A stretch of DNA of 64,000 nucleotides from Psococerastis gibbosa (Eukaryota; Arthropoda; Insecta; Psocodea; Psocidae), in the NCBI GenBank assembly GCA_963971405.1, contig OZ020491.1:13448855-13512854 (forward strand). The letters are read 5' to 3'. Every line of letters begins with the position of its first letter. Within the stretch, counting starts at the first letter, position 1. This document shows positions 25,852-36,900 of the stretch, piece by piece. Under the pieces are notes generated by a model. It had not been told where the DNA came from and did not search any database. It saw only the letters and a list, made by a program, of their open reading frames with translations. The position numbers were made by a program, and so were the translations under genes.

Positions 25852-26516
25852 GTCGTCGCTTCCCGGAAATGCCGTTGTACCTCAAAAAAATTGAAAAATG
25901 AGATACTATAGTGTCATTTTACGTTAAAAAAATCGCTCTTTCTGAGCAATAGTGTATTATCTTCAAAAATTAAAAAAAAAAATCCCCTAGAAGGCAGATA
26001 CATCGCTATTGAATTAGCGCGAAACGCCATTTTGGTGTTGAGGAATAGTGCAGCATCTGGTCAGTTGCCTTAATCAACACTGTTGCATGTCAAAATATTA
26101 GGCTATATAAAATAAATCTTTTATGGGAAAATACTTTGAGCAACAACTTTGTATTTTGAAACGAAACAGTTTATCATTAAAAACTTAAGGGTCATTATTG
26201 GTTGTTTTCTAAGTAATAATGTTGTATTTTGGGAAAACTGCCCACTTATAGTAAAATTTATAGGCAATAGTGTTGCAACTCAATGTGGCTTCAGTCAATC
26301 CAAAATATTCACTAAGGAGAAATTGGAACATGAGTCTAGTCTTGATCTTTCAAAAGTGTAAAGAAGCAGCTATTTTTTTATATATTAACTAATATGAAAT
26401 GGGCCCAATAAATTTAGCTTCCCGTTAATCTGCTGTTAAAGTTACGAATAAGTTAGAAATCACTCTCCTGAAACTTTTACTTTTTGGAGTTACAACGGTA
26501 TTTCCGGGAAGCGACG
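25852..26516. mobile_element. DNA element inserted in the LINE 3' end
   Basis: Inverted ends TCGTCGCTTCCCGGAAATGC and its complement ending GGGAAGCGACGA. The LINE tail at 28240 and 58262 runs straight through this point. No transposase frame recognised. Confidence 0.7.
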
Positions 26517-26992
26517 ATATATGCTCCTTGTCCAGGGAATAATGGACAAGGGAAAGAAAGAAAAAAAAATTATGGAAGCAGCTGACGTAGTTAGCGGAGT
26601 TAGCCTATGTCAGCCAATTCGATCACTTTATTTCACTTTTTTCCTTGTCCGGTAACCCTGAGCAAGGTACAAAAATTGAAATAATAATAATAATAAGATA
26701 AGCGTCACTTAAATTTTAAGAATAGGGCCTTTCTCTTTACCTTACAGTTTGGACCTACAATATGATTACACCGACCGGATTTGACTTCAGCTATGAGCAT
26801 TTCAATGCTTCTTTCTTTCTTTACGTGTCCGAGGTAGAGATTTCTATAGTTTCTGGGTCCAGTACGATTCTGCCAACATGACGCTATTGTCAGTGCACAC
26901 CCAGAGGTAGTAGAAGTCTGTGGTCTCTTCTCCGTGGTGTCTTCTCCGTGGTGACGTCGCATTTTAGCTTTCTACACTGTGTAGATTGATAA

Positions 26993-27134
26993 GGCGGGGT
27001 TTCCACATACGTCAATGGTCAATGAGAAATAAGGTTTTGACGTGGTAGCAGACATTTTTAGTATGTCTTAAATGTCTGCTAAAACGTCAATTTCATATTT
27101 CTCATTGACCATTGACGTATGTGGAAATCCCGCC
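26993..27134. mobile_element. Foldback MITE, 142 bp
   Basis: Ends GGCGGGGTTTCCACATACG and complement. Flanks TAA / TTA. Internal GACGTGGTAGCAGACATT block as in the longer relatives. Confidence 0.8.
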
Positions 27135-27272
27135 TTAGTAGCCTACCATATAGAATAAAAAGTAAAAAATAGACAACGGATACATGCAGAAAAGTACAAT
27201 GTAATAAGCCGAAATTAATTGCATGTAATTATATAGTAATTTATAATAAAAATCTCAAGACGCATGGTTAAC

Positions 27273-29382
27273 TTATTTAGAAGAAAAGCCTGAAAAGGCA
27301 TTAGGCAAAAGATTATCAAGACACTTACAGATGTTTCCTCTAGGATTCTCGCAAGCTCCTATGCTTTTGAACAGATATTTATACTTATTTACCAACAGTT
27401 TACCGATAAGATTAAAGGTGCGATTATTTGAATAGGTTCGACGAGCGGGTGCCAAAGGAATAGCTGAGCGGCGACGAGGAGCGATATTCTGCAAGCATTT
27501 GCAGATGTTTCCACCTAGACGGTTTCCGCAGAGACCCATCGTAGCAAATACATCCTCAAATACTGTGGCCACGCCTCTGTTGAAACGAAGCATTGCAGTA
27601 TAATTGTCTGTGGTAAAAATAGGACGTATTTGAATGCATATAAGCTATGGTTGTATTGGGTATGCTTCGGAGACAAATAAACTGGCGATATATGCTGGTC
27701 CCTAAGGTACGGACCTCTGAGGACTTAGATACTTTCCAGATAAGATGGATTAGTTGATACTGCCACCTAGCCTATCAATCTCAATTAATCAATCAATCAA
27801 AACGTGTATTGTATCAGAATTTGTAACAGAAATACACAATACCTGGCCCAGATGGCCCATAACAGACAGTAAAAATAAATAAAGAAATAATTTAAATACG
27901 GTACATCAATCTATCAGAATCTAAACCAACTCCCATGCTGCCAAATCTTGGGACACAATCGGACGGGGAAAGCCTTCTAAGTAAACAAAAATCAAATATC
28001 TCAAGAAATATCAATTGCAGAGTTGTCAAAAATATTAGGACCGACAGAAGAACTATTTCTGAGTAATTCCATATAGCCTATGATGGACCAGTTTCTGATA
28101 CAGACTGGCCACTATTATTGAATTTGATTTGTACAACAAAACTATTGTTGTGGCAGTACCGAAGAAGGAGTTTAAGAATTGGTGCTAGAGATAATAATAA
28201 TCGTTCTTTCTTTCTTCTTTCTTTTCCTTGTTCAGTATTCCCTGGACAAGGAGCATATATTACAAAAATACAATACATAATAATACCATCCCGCATCCCC
28301 AAGCTAGCCCTTATTTGGGACAAAAGACTCATACAGTGCTGCTAACAAGGCTTAATCATTTATTTTTGTTATTTATTTATAATGTTTATTTTATTTTATT
28401 TTTATTTAAATTTTATTTTAACTTGTTATTTTAATGTCAGTTTTTATTATTATTAACTCCCATTGACCAGCCATCTTTTTATACCCGCTTTTAACTCACC
28501 CATCTGTTTAAATTTTTTCATTTGTGGAGGAAGTTCATTAAATATCTTTGGTATAAGTAATAATAATATTAATAATAATAAATAACCGTGTATTTTTCCT
28601 AAAACAATTTTTATCCAAATACAAATACAAATACAGTTGAAGTGCCCCCTCATGCCAGCGGCGTGCGAGGGTAGCACTCAATACCTAAATATAGCCTACC
28701 TAATTCATTAATGTAATTTGTTGAGTTCGTCCCTGGTCCATATAGTCTTATAATTGTCCTGTATGTTGCTGTTCTTGTGTTACTGTCAGTGTTGTCTAAG
28801 AGGGGATACTTGTATTTGTTCACGTGTATGTCTTTGGTGAGTGCGTTGTAAAGAGTCGTTGCCTTGTATCGTATGGATCGTCTTGAGTTGGTCAAGTTCC
28901 AGTGGGGAAGCGGTATAGTATGATAGGTATAGTATAGGTATAGGTATAGGTATAGGTATAGTATAGGTATAGTATGATAGTATGATAGTATGATCGTGTT
29001 ACGGCTCTTGATCTAGGGATGCACGTAGGCCTAGTTGTGCCTGCAAAATGTTTTGTGATAAACTTTAACAAGTTTTGACAGTATAGTAGATGTATGCGGG
29101 CAGCAGTTCGTGTGTTTTATATACTGAGTTTGAGTGCGCCAACCTCTGGTTTCTTGTAACGGTTTTCACTGTGTAATTCTGAGCAGTACTTAAAGATTGT
29201 AAATGGGTTGCAGCTGCTCCCCCCCCCCCCCATAACCATATGCAGTAACTTATCTTGGCTTGGTACCTGGCTACCAGGCATCGAATTATAACAACATTAT
29301 GACTTAGGTACTTACCCATGTCTTGGTCGCCGGTGACGGCAATGACCAGGGCTGCCAGCGATACAAAACAGGGACGTAACAT
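27273..29382 (-). CDS. Gene D: secreted Cys-module orphan protein, 133 residues
   Basis: Minus strand; exons 29382-29316 and 27607-27273, phase 1 (GTAAGT...CCACAG). The signal peptide MLRPCFVSLAALVIAVTG is followed by DQDM. Mature protein: module 1 at about 35-63 (VFEDVFATMGLC, Cys49/58/60, ending CKCLQN), an Arg-rich linker RRRS...ARR (67-79), and module 2 at about 95-121 (YKYLFKSIGAC, Cys108/116/118, CKCLDN). Each module is a short amphipathic helix plus C-x(7 or 8)-C-x-C; three Cys per module makes six, so the disulfide pattern is open. D' (30600-32191) has the same modules, signal and promoter. The intron holds a LINE tail and a minisatellite. Family unknown; a defence or effector role would be inference. 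Confidence 0.78.
28212..28560 (-). pseudogene. LINE 3' end in the gene D intron
   Basis: Reverse of the 25.3-26.5 kb element: tail with CTTTC repeats and TATTCCCTGGACAAGGAG, then the last residues of the RT protein (stop near 28455). Confidence 0.7.
28918..28995. repeat. Minisatellite, GGTATA/GTATGATA units
   Basis: Uneven runs of TATAGG and ATAGTATG units in the gene D intron. Confidence 0.7.
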
Positions 29383-29430
29383 TATTCAGTCAAGAAATGT
29401 CCTATAATGCTGCTTGCTGATTCAGTATCC

Positions 29431-29439
29431 GCTTATATA
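29431..29439 (-). promoter_or_regulatory. TATA box of gene D
   Basis: Reads TATATAAGC on the minus strand, about 50 bp before the ATG. The surrounding 200 bp matches the D' promoter (32190-32430), including an ATTATTTGCAATA block. Confidence 0.65.
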
Positions 29440-29696
29440 GCCAGACCATAAAAAATAATCTATTTAATAAACGCACGTTTGGTATTTTAAATGATTGATA
29501 TTAAACAATATTTCGATTAAGTTACTGTTATTATTTGCAATAAGACGAGTTAATGAGAGGTTTTATGATAACCTTGTAGTTGAATATTGCAATATTAAAG
29601 TAGCAGTTTATTAGCAGTGGGTATTGTACATTTCATATTGAAATTATATTAAATTTGTGTGCAGACAGCTATTATGATTTTTTACGCCTATAGTAA

Positions 29697-29885
29697 GGGG
29701 GGTATTCCATATACGTACAACGTCAACGAAAATTGAACAATGATTGAAATTGAACAAAAATTGAAAAATGACGTTTTAGCAGACATTAAAGACATACTAA
29801 AAATTCTGCTACCACGTCAATTTACGTCATTTTGACGTCATTTTTCAATTTTTCGTTGACGTTGTACGTATGTGGAATGGGCACC
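29697..29885. mobile_element. Foldback MITE, 189 bp, TAA duplication
   Basis: Ends GGGGGGTATTCCATATACG and GGAATGGGCACC. TAA on both sides (29694-29696, 29886-29888). Confidence 0.8.
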
Positions 29886-30059
29886 TAATAATGCGTGATA
29901 TTAATCGAATTGGTGTAGGACTACCATGAGTTATTCAGGATTACGATAAATACTCCGATCGATGGAAGAAGGCTCATAGCAGTCATCCATTTATATCTAC
30001 ATAGAAGCTGATCGAGAGACGGAAGAAGGCTTACAGCAGTCATCCATTATTATCTACAT

Positions 30060-30250
30060 AAAAGCTGAGAGACGCAGTTGGGTGGTTGACAGGCTGAGTC
30101 ATGTCGAGAGGATGATTGAAGCAGAGTGCCTAAGGAGGTCTTTAGCAATGAATGCATCTGGATGGCAGAAGTTCCATCATGGAAAGACTGAGGAAGAGGT
30201 GTCCAGTGCCCAGGTGTCCAGTGCCCAGGTGTCCATCCAGTCGTTATAAT
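30060..30250 (+). pseudogene. LINE C-terminal fragment
   Basis: Frame with MIEAECLRRSLAMNASGWQK, close to ECRRTCFTMNGSGWQKIHG at 33001-33060. This resembles the C-terminal tail of RTE-like polyproteins. Confidence 0.45.
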
Positions 30251-30599
30251 GACAAAGGCCCCCACTATAATGTCTAAATCAATAAAGTCAAAAATTTTCT
30301 CGTCCTACCTATAATGTATAATGCTAATGAGCTAACTTATGGACAAATTGAGACTTAAGCTAACCATGATTGACACAATGTAAGAGGTAAAATGTTTTAT
30401 TGTAAATTTTAAAGTCAAACTTCTATTAGACGGGCTATAGAGAAGGCCTATTCAGAGTGTGACAATAATATAGTGGCCATTAAGGAAAATAAAAAATAAC
30501 TTCTTTGTTTTTCATTGCATATTTTAATGTTAACTTTTCATTAAATGCACATGGCTAAAAAGATATAAGTGACACAGTGGTGTACTTAGCCAATATAGG

Positions 30600-32191
30600 T
30601 TACCAGTTATCCATACACATGCAGATATTGCCTATTGGGTTGTAACAGAGACCGAGCTGGGTAAAAATATCCTTCAAGTACTGTTTAAAAGGCGGTAAGT
30701 CAATTCTGGCATGGGCTGCAACATATCCATTATTTTCGTCATTGTTAATGTCAGTTATCATCCGATGGAACACATTATTTTCCACTTGTTTAGATATTGG
30801 AAATTTGGGATAACAATTCAAACATTGATCTTTCAATATCTGTCGCACTTTGAAAGCAGGGGGAATCAGGTTATTTATGCATTTGCAAACGTTATAACGC
30901 GGGTGTGTACAATGCCCGTTGCTTTCAAATAATTCCTTTACGTAATGTAGTAGTTCTGGGATCACCTCCGACGGGACGTGTGCAGGCCATTTGATGTTGG
31001 GGAAGTCAAAAGGTACTCGCTCCGGCCTCTGTCCGATTAGCCCTAAAAAAAATAAGGAATTAGATGGGACACTTGAGTGCACCAAAAATATATTATTTTT
31101 TTTAAATACTGGGGCTACATGATGCGTTTTTCAATGACTGGTCATCACGTGGCGAGTGGCCCCAGTAATTTTAACTTTTTTAATATTAAATTGTATAACT
31201 GCAAAGGCTTTCACGGCCGGAGTCGAATGAGGAACCAATAGAATCAGCCCGGATTCTATTGGTTCCTCATTAAATTGTATGTCTCGTAAATGTATGTAAA
31301 TGTGACGAATGTTTCTCCACGTAACAAGTCGGCCCTTTCGGTTGAACTTATAGTGTGGGTAGATTAAAATGTAAAATGAAAATGTAATAATGTAATGTAA
31401 AGATCAATTCAGAAATACATTTCTGACGGGAAGAAAATGTCCCATCTCTCTTACTCAGAGCTCTAGTCCTACATTATTTCTGCTCACTTCATGTATTTTT
31501 TCAAACAGTGGCGCCTACATTAAAGCTACTATATTATGTATTGAATTTGAAATTGAATTGTAGAGGGACATTTCTTCAACCTTTTGGCTCTATGATCGTA
31601 ATAATTAATAACCTAATTCTTCTGAAATCGGCCAACTTCATGAAATGTGTATAAATAATTATATTATATATATATATATAATACATAAATAATTAGATTA
31701 CTCGTGACTTCGTGGTATTTAATTTTAATAAACAAAAAATAACAAAAACTTAGAGTTTTAGAAAAACTTGTTATAACAACCCGAATTAGTAAAATCCAAA
31801 TAATCGTTAAGAAATTAACTTTGTCTAAGAAACCCACTTGTGTTAGTATAAAACCCTGAGCGCTTTCGGCAAGAACTGCCATCTACAGAGGGAAACCCAC
31901 CAGCACAGTTACACCTTATCTGCGATTTGAGTCTTGCTCAACTCGAGGAGAAGATGCAAACTAAGTTTTTGTTATTTTTTGTTTATTTGTCTAACTAGAA
32001 ATAGAGCTACATACATTATTTAGTGCATATACTTTATTTAAAATTAACTTCCATATTAGAAATACCAGTTTTGACACATAAATTGAGATTATGTGTATAG
32101 CAACATTATGGCTCAGGTACTTACCCATGTCTTTGCCACCGCTGACGGCAATGACAAGGGCTGCCAGGGATGCCAAGCAGATACGGAACAT
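30600..32191 (-). CDS. Gene D': secreted Cys-module orphan protein, 169 residues
   Basis: Minus strand; exons 32191-32125 and 31042-30600, phase 1 (GTAAGT...TTTTAG). The signal peptide MFRICLASLAALVIAVSG is followed by GKDM. Module 1 at 49-80 (VIPELLHYVKELFESNGHC, Cys67/75/77), an insert with C-x2-C (Cys96/99), and module 2 at 139-168 (FKQYLKDIFTQLGLC, Cys155/163/165) ending at the stop. It is longer than D between the modules. The helix LKDIFTQ resembles LKEIFRQ of gene A and VKEMVRQ of gene C, hinting at common origin. Promoter and exon 1 are duplicated with D. Function unknown. Confidence 0.8.
31200..31275. repeat. Short hairpin of the 9285-type foldback family
   Basis: AAGGCTTTCACGGCCGGAGT at 31204 and an inverted GAGGAACCAATAGAATC repeat around 31230-31270, in the D' intron. 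Confidence 0.5.
31680..31860 (-). repeat. Sequence shared with 62740-62897
   Basis: 31685-31850 is the reverse complement of the segment nested within the element at 62686-63149 (GTGGGTTTCTTAGACAAAG block). Likely a mobile unit of unknown class, in the D' intron. Confidence 0.6.
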
Positions 32192-32241
32192 TATTCAGTC
32201 AAGAATAAGTTTCAATACTAGCTACTATAGCAATAGTATCC

Positions 32242-32250
32242 GCTTATATA
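32242..32250 (-). promoter_or_regulatory. TATA box of gene D'
   Basis: TATATAAGC on the minus strand, about 51 bp from the ATG; same position as in gene D. Confidence 0.65.
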
Positions 32251-32654
32251 GCCAGTTCATAAAAAATAATCTAATTAATTAACAAGTTCGGTATTTTGAA
32301 TTATGGCTATTAAACAATATTTCCACTGTTAATGTTATTATTTGCAATATAAGACAACTTGATAAGAGGTTTTATGACGACCTTGCTGCTGTTGAAAATT
32401 GCAATTTTATAGTAGTAGCTAATTAGCTGTAGGTATTGTATTGTACATTGTGCAGTACTGCGGTATAGGTACACGTACTTTAAAATTATATTAAATTTGT
32501 GTGCAGGCAGCCATTACGATTTCTTACGCCTACCGTATAATAATGCGTGATATTTATCGAATTCATGGAGACCTACCTACCAAAGTGTTATTTTTTATCA
32601 TACTGCAGTACCGTATTACATTATTGTATATAGGCTATGTATATTACTGACATT

Positions 32655-32860
32655 AAATTAACTTTGGTTGAAGAGGTAACCTCCTCGCTATAAATAACCA
32701 AAATTGGAGGATATAGAAAAAACTGGGCTTGGTGGGATTCGAACCCACAATCTACGGCTGTGGTGCAGCGGATAAGACGACGCCCCGGTTAAGGCGTAGA
32801 TTGTGGGTTGGAATCCCGCCAAGTCCGGTTTTTTCTTTGTTCTCTAATTTCAGTTAAGGG
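32655..32860. mobile_element. Two head-to-head SINEs with tRNA-like ends
   Basis: 32655-32757 is the reverse of the SINE tail plus 3' half of the tRNA-like head (GGTGGGATTCGAACCCACAA). 32757-32860 is a forward copy with a degraded acceptor stem. Together they form an inverted repeat of over 30 bp per arm. Confidence 0.65.
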
Positions 32861-32944
32861 TTATATTGGCTTACCGAAAATACTCTAATCGATGGAAAAA
32901 GGCTCTTACAAGTCATCCTTTATTAACTCTAAAAAGCAGATAGG

Positions 32945-33125
32945 GCATAGTCAGAGTCAGGTGGCCGACAGGCTGAGTCACCTCGAGAGAGAGGATGAAT
33001 GGAACCAGAATGCCGAAGAACGTGTTTTACAATGAATGGATCTGGATGGCAGAAGATCCATGGAAAACCAAGGATGAGGTGGACAGATAATGTTAGTGGG
33101 GCCCTCCGGAGGCTTAACACCTGCA
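32945..33125 (+). pseudogene. LINE C-terminal fragment
   Basis: CRRTCFTMNGSGWQKIHGKP and RMRWTDNV, as in the tails of RTE-like retrotransposon polyproteins. Frame broken upstream. Related to 30060-30250. Confidence 0.55.
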
Positions 33126-33253
33126 TTTGGAGGGAACTACAATACCTATGTATTCGAATGAAATCGTTGGAGCCGTTTAATTTGCACAAAAATTGTTTTG
33201 TTATGTTTATTAAATTTTTGGGGATAAGCCCCCCAAAATTGAGTTAGCCCAAG

Positions 33254-33429
33254 CAAGGCCGTAGCTAGAATTTTTTCGGGGGGGGGGGGGGTTGTGTAAT
33301 TGCAATGGATATTATATCTTAGTAGTTTTTATTTTTCCTCTCAAATTCCGATTCTATCTAGTGTCAAGCCATTTCATTTCGGGGGAGGGGGGGTTTGAAC
33401 CCCCCATAACCCCCCTGGCTACGGTCTTT
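33254..33429. mobile_element. G-tract MITE (hAT-like)
   Basis: 176 bp, start CAAGGCCGTAGCTAG. Flanks AGCCCAAG (33246-33253) and AGCCCAAA (33430-33437). It sits at the edge of a fragment of the CAGA element (33155-33250). Confidence 0.75.
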
Positions 33430-33764
33430 AGCCCAAATAGAAACAATGTCAAGAGAAATATTTTTTTATTTTATAGGTTGTCGAATTTCCAAAGATTCAT
33501 AATATTGTAACATCATTCCAAGTAGGGTGGTTGGCCTAATTAATATTACAATGTGCAGATATACTGTAATGTATTGTAGTAAATATCGTATTCTAGTGAA
33601 AGCAAACAATTCCTTCAATTTTACGATTATGCAATAGTGTAATAACCCATTTTTAATGCGGATAAAGCTTTACAATAATTAATACTTACAATTATATATA
33701 CGAGTATAAATAAAATATATATATTATACATATACAGTATGTATATATATTATTATTATTATTA

Positions 33765-34145
33765 TTATTTTTTTTTTTTAATTGGGGTACAGGTGTTACC
33801 TGTGTGCACTTAAGCCTATTTGGCCTATTGTGCCCCTACAACAAAGTATCTACATCACTTCTACATCTCTTCCTCGAGAACTATCTCCTTCAGGAGAACC
33901 AGGATCTTGAGGGGATTTAGAAGTTGTAGGTCTTTTACATGAAACTGCAAGCTTCCCGAGCATGCTGCTTTTCTTCGTGCGATTGTATCGCAATGAAGGA
34001 GGATGTGTTTGAGGTCCTCCACTCCTTCATTGCAGAATCTGCAATATATATATATGTTACAAGATTTGTTGGTAGACTCAATATCCTCCACTTACGGCCG
34101 GCTCCACCATGTCTAAACGTCCTCAAAAATGAATTTTCCCATTTA
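33765..34145 (-). pseudogene. LINE RNase H-distal zinc-knuckle fragment
   Basis: Minus-strand frame CRFCNEGVEDLKHILLHCDT then RR, the C-x2-C...H-x4-C motif after the RNase H domain of some non-LTR elements. Stop at about 33861, then a tail ending in a T tract (A-rich on the coding strand) at 33770-33780. 5'-truncated. Confidence 0.65.
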
Positions 34146-34189
34146 TAATTTTATTTTATTTTATATTTATTAAAAATATTATTCCCATA

Positions 34190-34330
34190 CAAACAATTCA
34201 ATGAATGTATCCGAATAATCTCTTTAGCCGCCTCTGTAGGTAATACCTGTGTTGAGTTACGACAGGTTTCCGATTGCATGGTGTGTAGAGACTCGCACAA
34301 GTACGAACAAGCTACCACTATGCCATCGAA
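34190..34330 (-). mobile_element. SINE family 3 copy (reverse)
   Basis: CAATGAATGTATCCGA, GTTACGACAGGTTTCCGATTG and GTGTAGAGACTCGCACAAG, the reverse of the 15084 copy. Confidence 0.65.
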
Positions 34331-34655
34331 GACCTTATTTTATTTTTTATTTATTTATTATTTATCATTTATAAATGACTTCCTTATTTCAGTATGTAGA
34401 CAGGACACTTATTATTTTGATGCAAGATGGGCTAAATTTAAAATGTCTCATTAATAAAGTGGATTGAAAGCAATGCAGCAGTCAATTTAAAAAAAATGAT
34501 CCATTTTTATTTCACTATGAAAATTGTTGGTGTTCAAAAGCTTTTAGGCTGTAAGGTTACTTCCATCCTTTATCATAATACATCGGCCTATTCTAGTTCT
34601 CTATTGGAAGAAAAGAAGAAAATTGAGGTAGGCCTCGACAATTTCTCTAATCCAG

Positions 34656-34780
34656 ATTTCAGGTCTAACGTCAGTCAAGCAGAGAATTCCAGAGCACCGG
34701 CAGGTTCAGGTACAGTTCATAATGTGGGAAATCATGCATTATTGTTTCTCATTTGGCTAGCAATCGCTCAATACTTTTAA
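34656..34780 (+). CDS. Candidate terminal exon, hydrophobic C-terminus
   Basis: After an acceptor-like TTTCTCTAATCCAG, a phase-1 frame runs 41 codons to TAA, ending in GNHALLFLIWLAIAQYF after an Asn/Ser/Ala/Gly-rich stretch. Size, phase and hydrophobic end resemble exon 2 of gene A. I found no matching signal-peptide exon upstream, so this may be an orphan exon, a dead paralogue or chance. The frame is open upstream to 34496. Confidence 0.22.
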
Positions 34781-34973
34781 CATTAAGTATATTTAATTAA
34801 AATTTATTAAAAGCAGCCCTTTAAGCCCGGAAGGGTAGACAATAGTTGAAGTATACACAATTACGACAGGATTATTAAATCCTCATTAATCAAATAATCC
34901 CGCATCAATCAGTAAAAAAACAATTTCCCAGGAAATTTCGACCGTTGAGTTATCAATTTGGACACATCCCTTA

Positions 34974-35357
34974 GGTGCCCATTCCATTGACCGGCTAGGG
35001 CTATTTCCAAAAACAGTGACGTGGTAGCAGACATTCAAGACTTAGATGGCGTTTCCACCGACCTCGCATTGCAGAATTGACGGAAATGTTTACTTTCCTC
35101 TATGCCATAGTTAAAATTGGTCAATGATCATACAGTAAAATCACAAACAAACAAACTAAAATTAAAAAATGGCGTCATGGGATATGTTAAGTACAAACAT
35201 TTTAATAGATTTCTATAAAAAGAAAAATTCTAATTTCCGTCAATGTCATTTGCATTCTGCAATGCGAGATCGATGGAAACGCAACCTAAGTCTTGAATGT
35301 CTGCTACCACGTCACTGTTTTTGGAAATAGCCCTAGCCGGTCAATGGAATGGGCGCC
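34974..35357. mobile_element. Long foldback element, 384 bp, TTA duplication
   Basis: Ends GGTGCCCATTCCATTGACC and complement. TTA at 34971-34973 and 35358-35360. Same length and family as 37913-38296. Confidence 0.82.
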
Positions 35358-35360
35358 TTA

Positions 35361-36340
35361 CATCAGTAGTTCCCAACCTTTTTTGGAGGCGGTGCTCAGC
35401 ATGGCTCGAACTTATAGCTAAGTAGCAGTATTAGTATTGTAGGCCTACAGGCTACAAAAGAACCTATTTCCTATCTACCCTAAAAAAAAATCAAATTCTC
35501 ATTTACCTATACATGAAATAAACAACCCTTGACGGTAAAATAACATTGTTTCAATTATAAGAAAAAAATAATACTTTTAGTTTTAAATTATAGTTTATTC
35601 ATGATTTATTTAGTCTAAATTACCATAGCACCTCGGTGCCCCTAGCAAGTTGTCGCGGAGCTCTTAGGTAACAACTTGGGTAACCACTGCCTTAGATGAA
35701 TGTTTCTCTACGTTTTGATATACAGTAGCTACCTACAGAATGTGGCAGTCACAACAATATATTGCCCATAGTCTTGTATTTGTTCCATTGGACAGCCGAT
35801 TGTGTACCTATAGAATACAGTACAGTCGTTATTTGGTGAAAGTAACAGCCCCAGCAGAATACATGAAAATGTAGAGGAAAATTGCCTTCTATGGGCAGAT
35901 TCTAATATACTCCTAAAACGTTATTGTTCGTTTTTTTAGTCAAAGTATCTGAGAAAGGTAGCGACTTGAAATATGTCGCACAGCCTTCTGCTGCTCTATA
36001 TACTGTATAACCGCTGCCAAATTTTAATTTTATAGCTAAAAAAATAGCAATACCCAAAGATCGTGGAAACCCATTTATACAGCAGTTTTTCTCTTTCAGA
36101 ACAAAAAGGGGGTAAAAGATTGGTGGTGGGTCTATTTTTCAATTTAATGTTCTTGTGGGATCTCATTTGCGGCAGGTAGATATATACATATACCTAGTCA
36201 CACAGGGACATTAACTCAATAGCAATCAAGAATAGCTATCTCGAATTTTTACACATTTTCATGAATTATTAGTGAATGTCTTTTGCCTCCCTAATCTTAC
36301 TAGGTAAATGTACTGTTTGGATTGATTCCAGGTGATTTAT
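35361..36340. other. No gene seen
   Basis: AT-rich sequence without a coding frame. 35360-35700 holds a possible decayed repeat whose two ends are similar (GCCTTACATCAGTAGTTCC and GTAACCACTGCCTTAGATG). Confidence 0.35.
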
Positions 36341-36349
36341 CGCTATCCA

Positions 36350-36900
36350 ATTTATACGTACAAGTATAAGGAAAGCCTTGTGATGGTCGAAATTTTCGAT
36401 TCCGAGATTTCAACGGATTTACACGTTTTGAGGTCCCAGAAACCAAAAAAGTGGTTTTTACGAAATATCTGTCTGTCTGTCTGTGCGTCGATTTCCGGGC
36501 AAACTACTCGGTGGATTTGGATGAAATTTGGCATGTAGGTTCACAAAAATCATACCTCGGGACCATTTTTTTATTTCGGGATAACTCAATTTTCGGGGGT
36601 TTTATTCTCAAAAACACAAAAAAAAGTCTAAAAAAATTATTTCTCCAAAACGGCTCCAACGATTTCTTTTTTTTTGGAAAAATTCACGCTCAAATGCATT
36701 GCGTGCCTTGCTGTGTGGTATTATGTTGGTCTGACCTATCTAAATTTACCTCACCTCTAGTGACGTGAGGTGGACAACCCCCCCCCCCCCCCCCCGAGAT
36801 ATCCGAAATTTAACCATAGTATAATTATTTGCCATGTAATTGCTCATTTTCTCTATCTACTGTTTATTGATAAATTGGAAAGCATGTTCGAGTAAACTTG
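36350..36900. mobile_element. CAGA-type element, copy 2
   Basis: Reverse orientation relative to 11820-12760: CTGTCTGTCTGTCTGTG at about 36468, CGGCTCCAACGATTTC, a C run at about 36778-36795, then GGAAAGCATGTTCGAGTAAA near 36877. Confidence 0.6.

Larger units (their letters stand above)
25062..26570 (+). pseudogene. LINE reverse-transcriptase C-terminus and 3' tail, twice interrupted
   Basis: The frame before 25121 reads YHALVESIVSYGITVYF, the RT thumb-proximal motif of non-LTR elements. It resumes after a 142-bp MITE and runs to a stop at 25651-25653 (…PKIFNELPPQMKKFKQMG…). The 3' UTR continues to about 25850, where a second element is inserted, and ends near 26520-26565 with CTCCTTGTCCAGGGAATA plus a GAAA-rich tail. 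Other tails: 28212-28560 (-) and 58030-58318 (+). Truncated at the 5' end, so not active. Confidence 0.75.

Noticed and set aside
28918..28995. TATAGG array considered as telomere-like or CRISPR-like
   Set aside because: Units are short and uneven without spacers; ordinary minisatellite in an intron.
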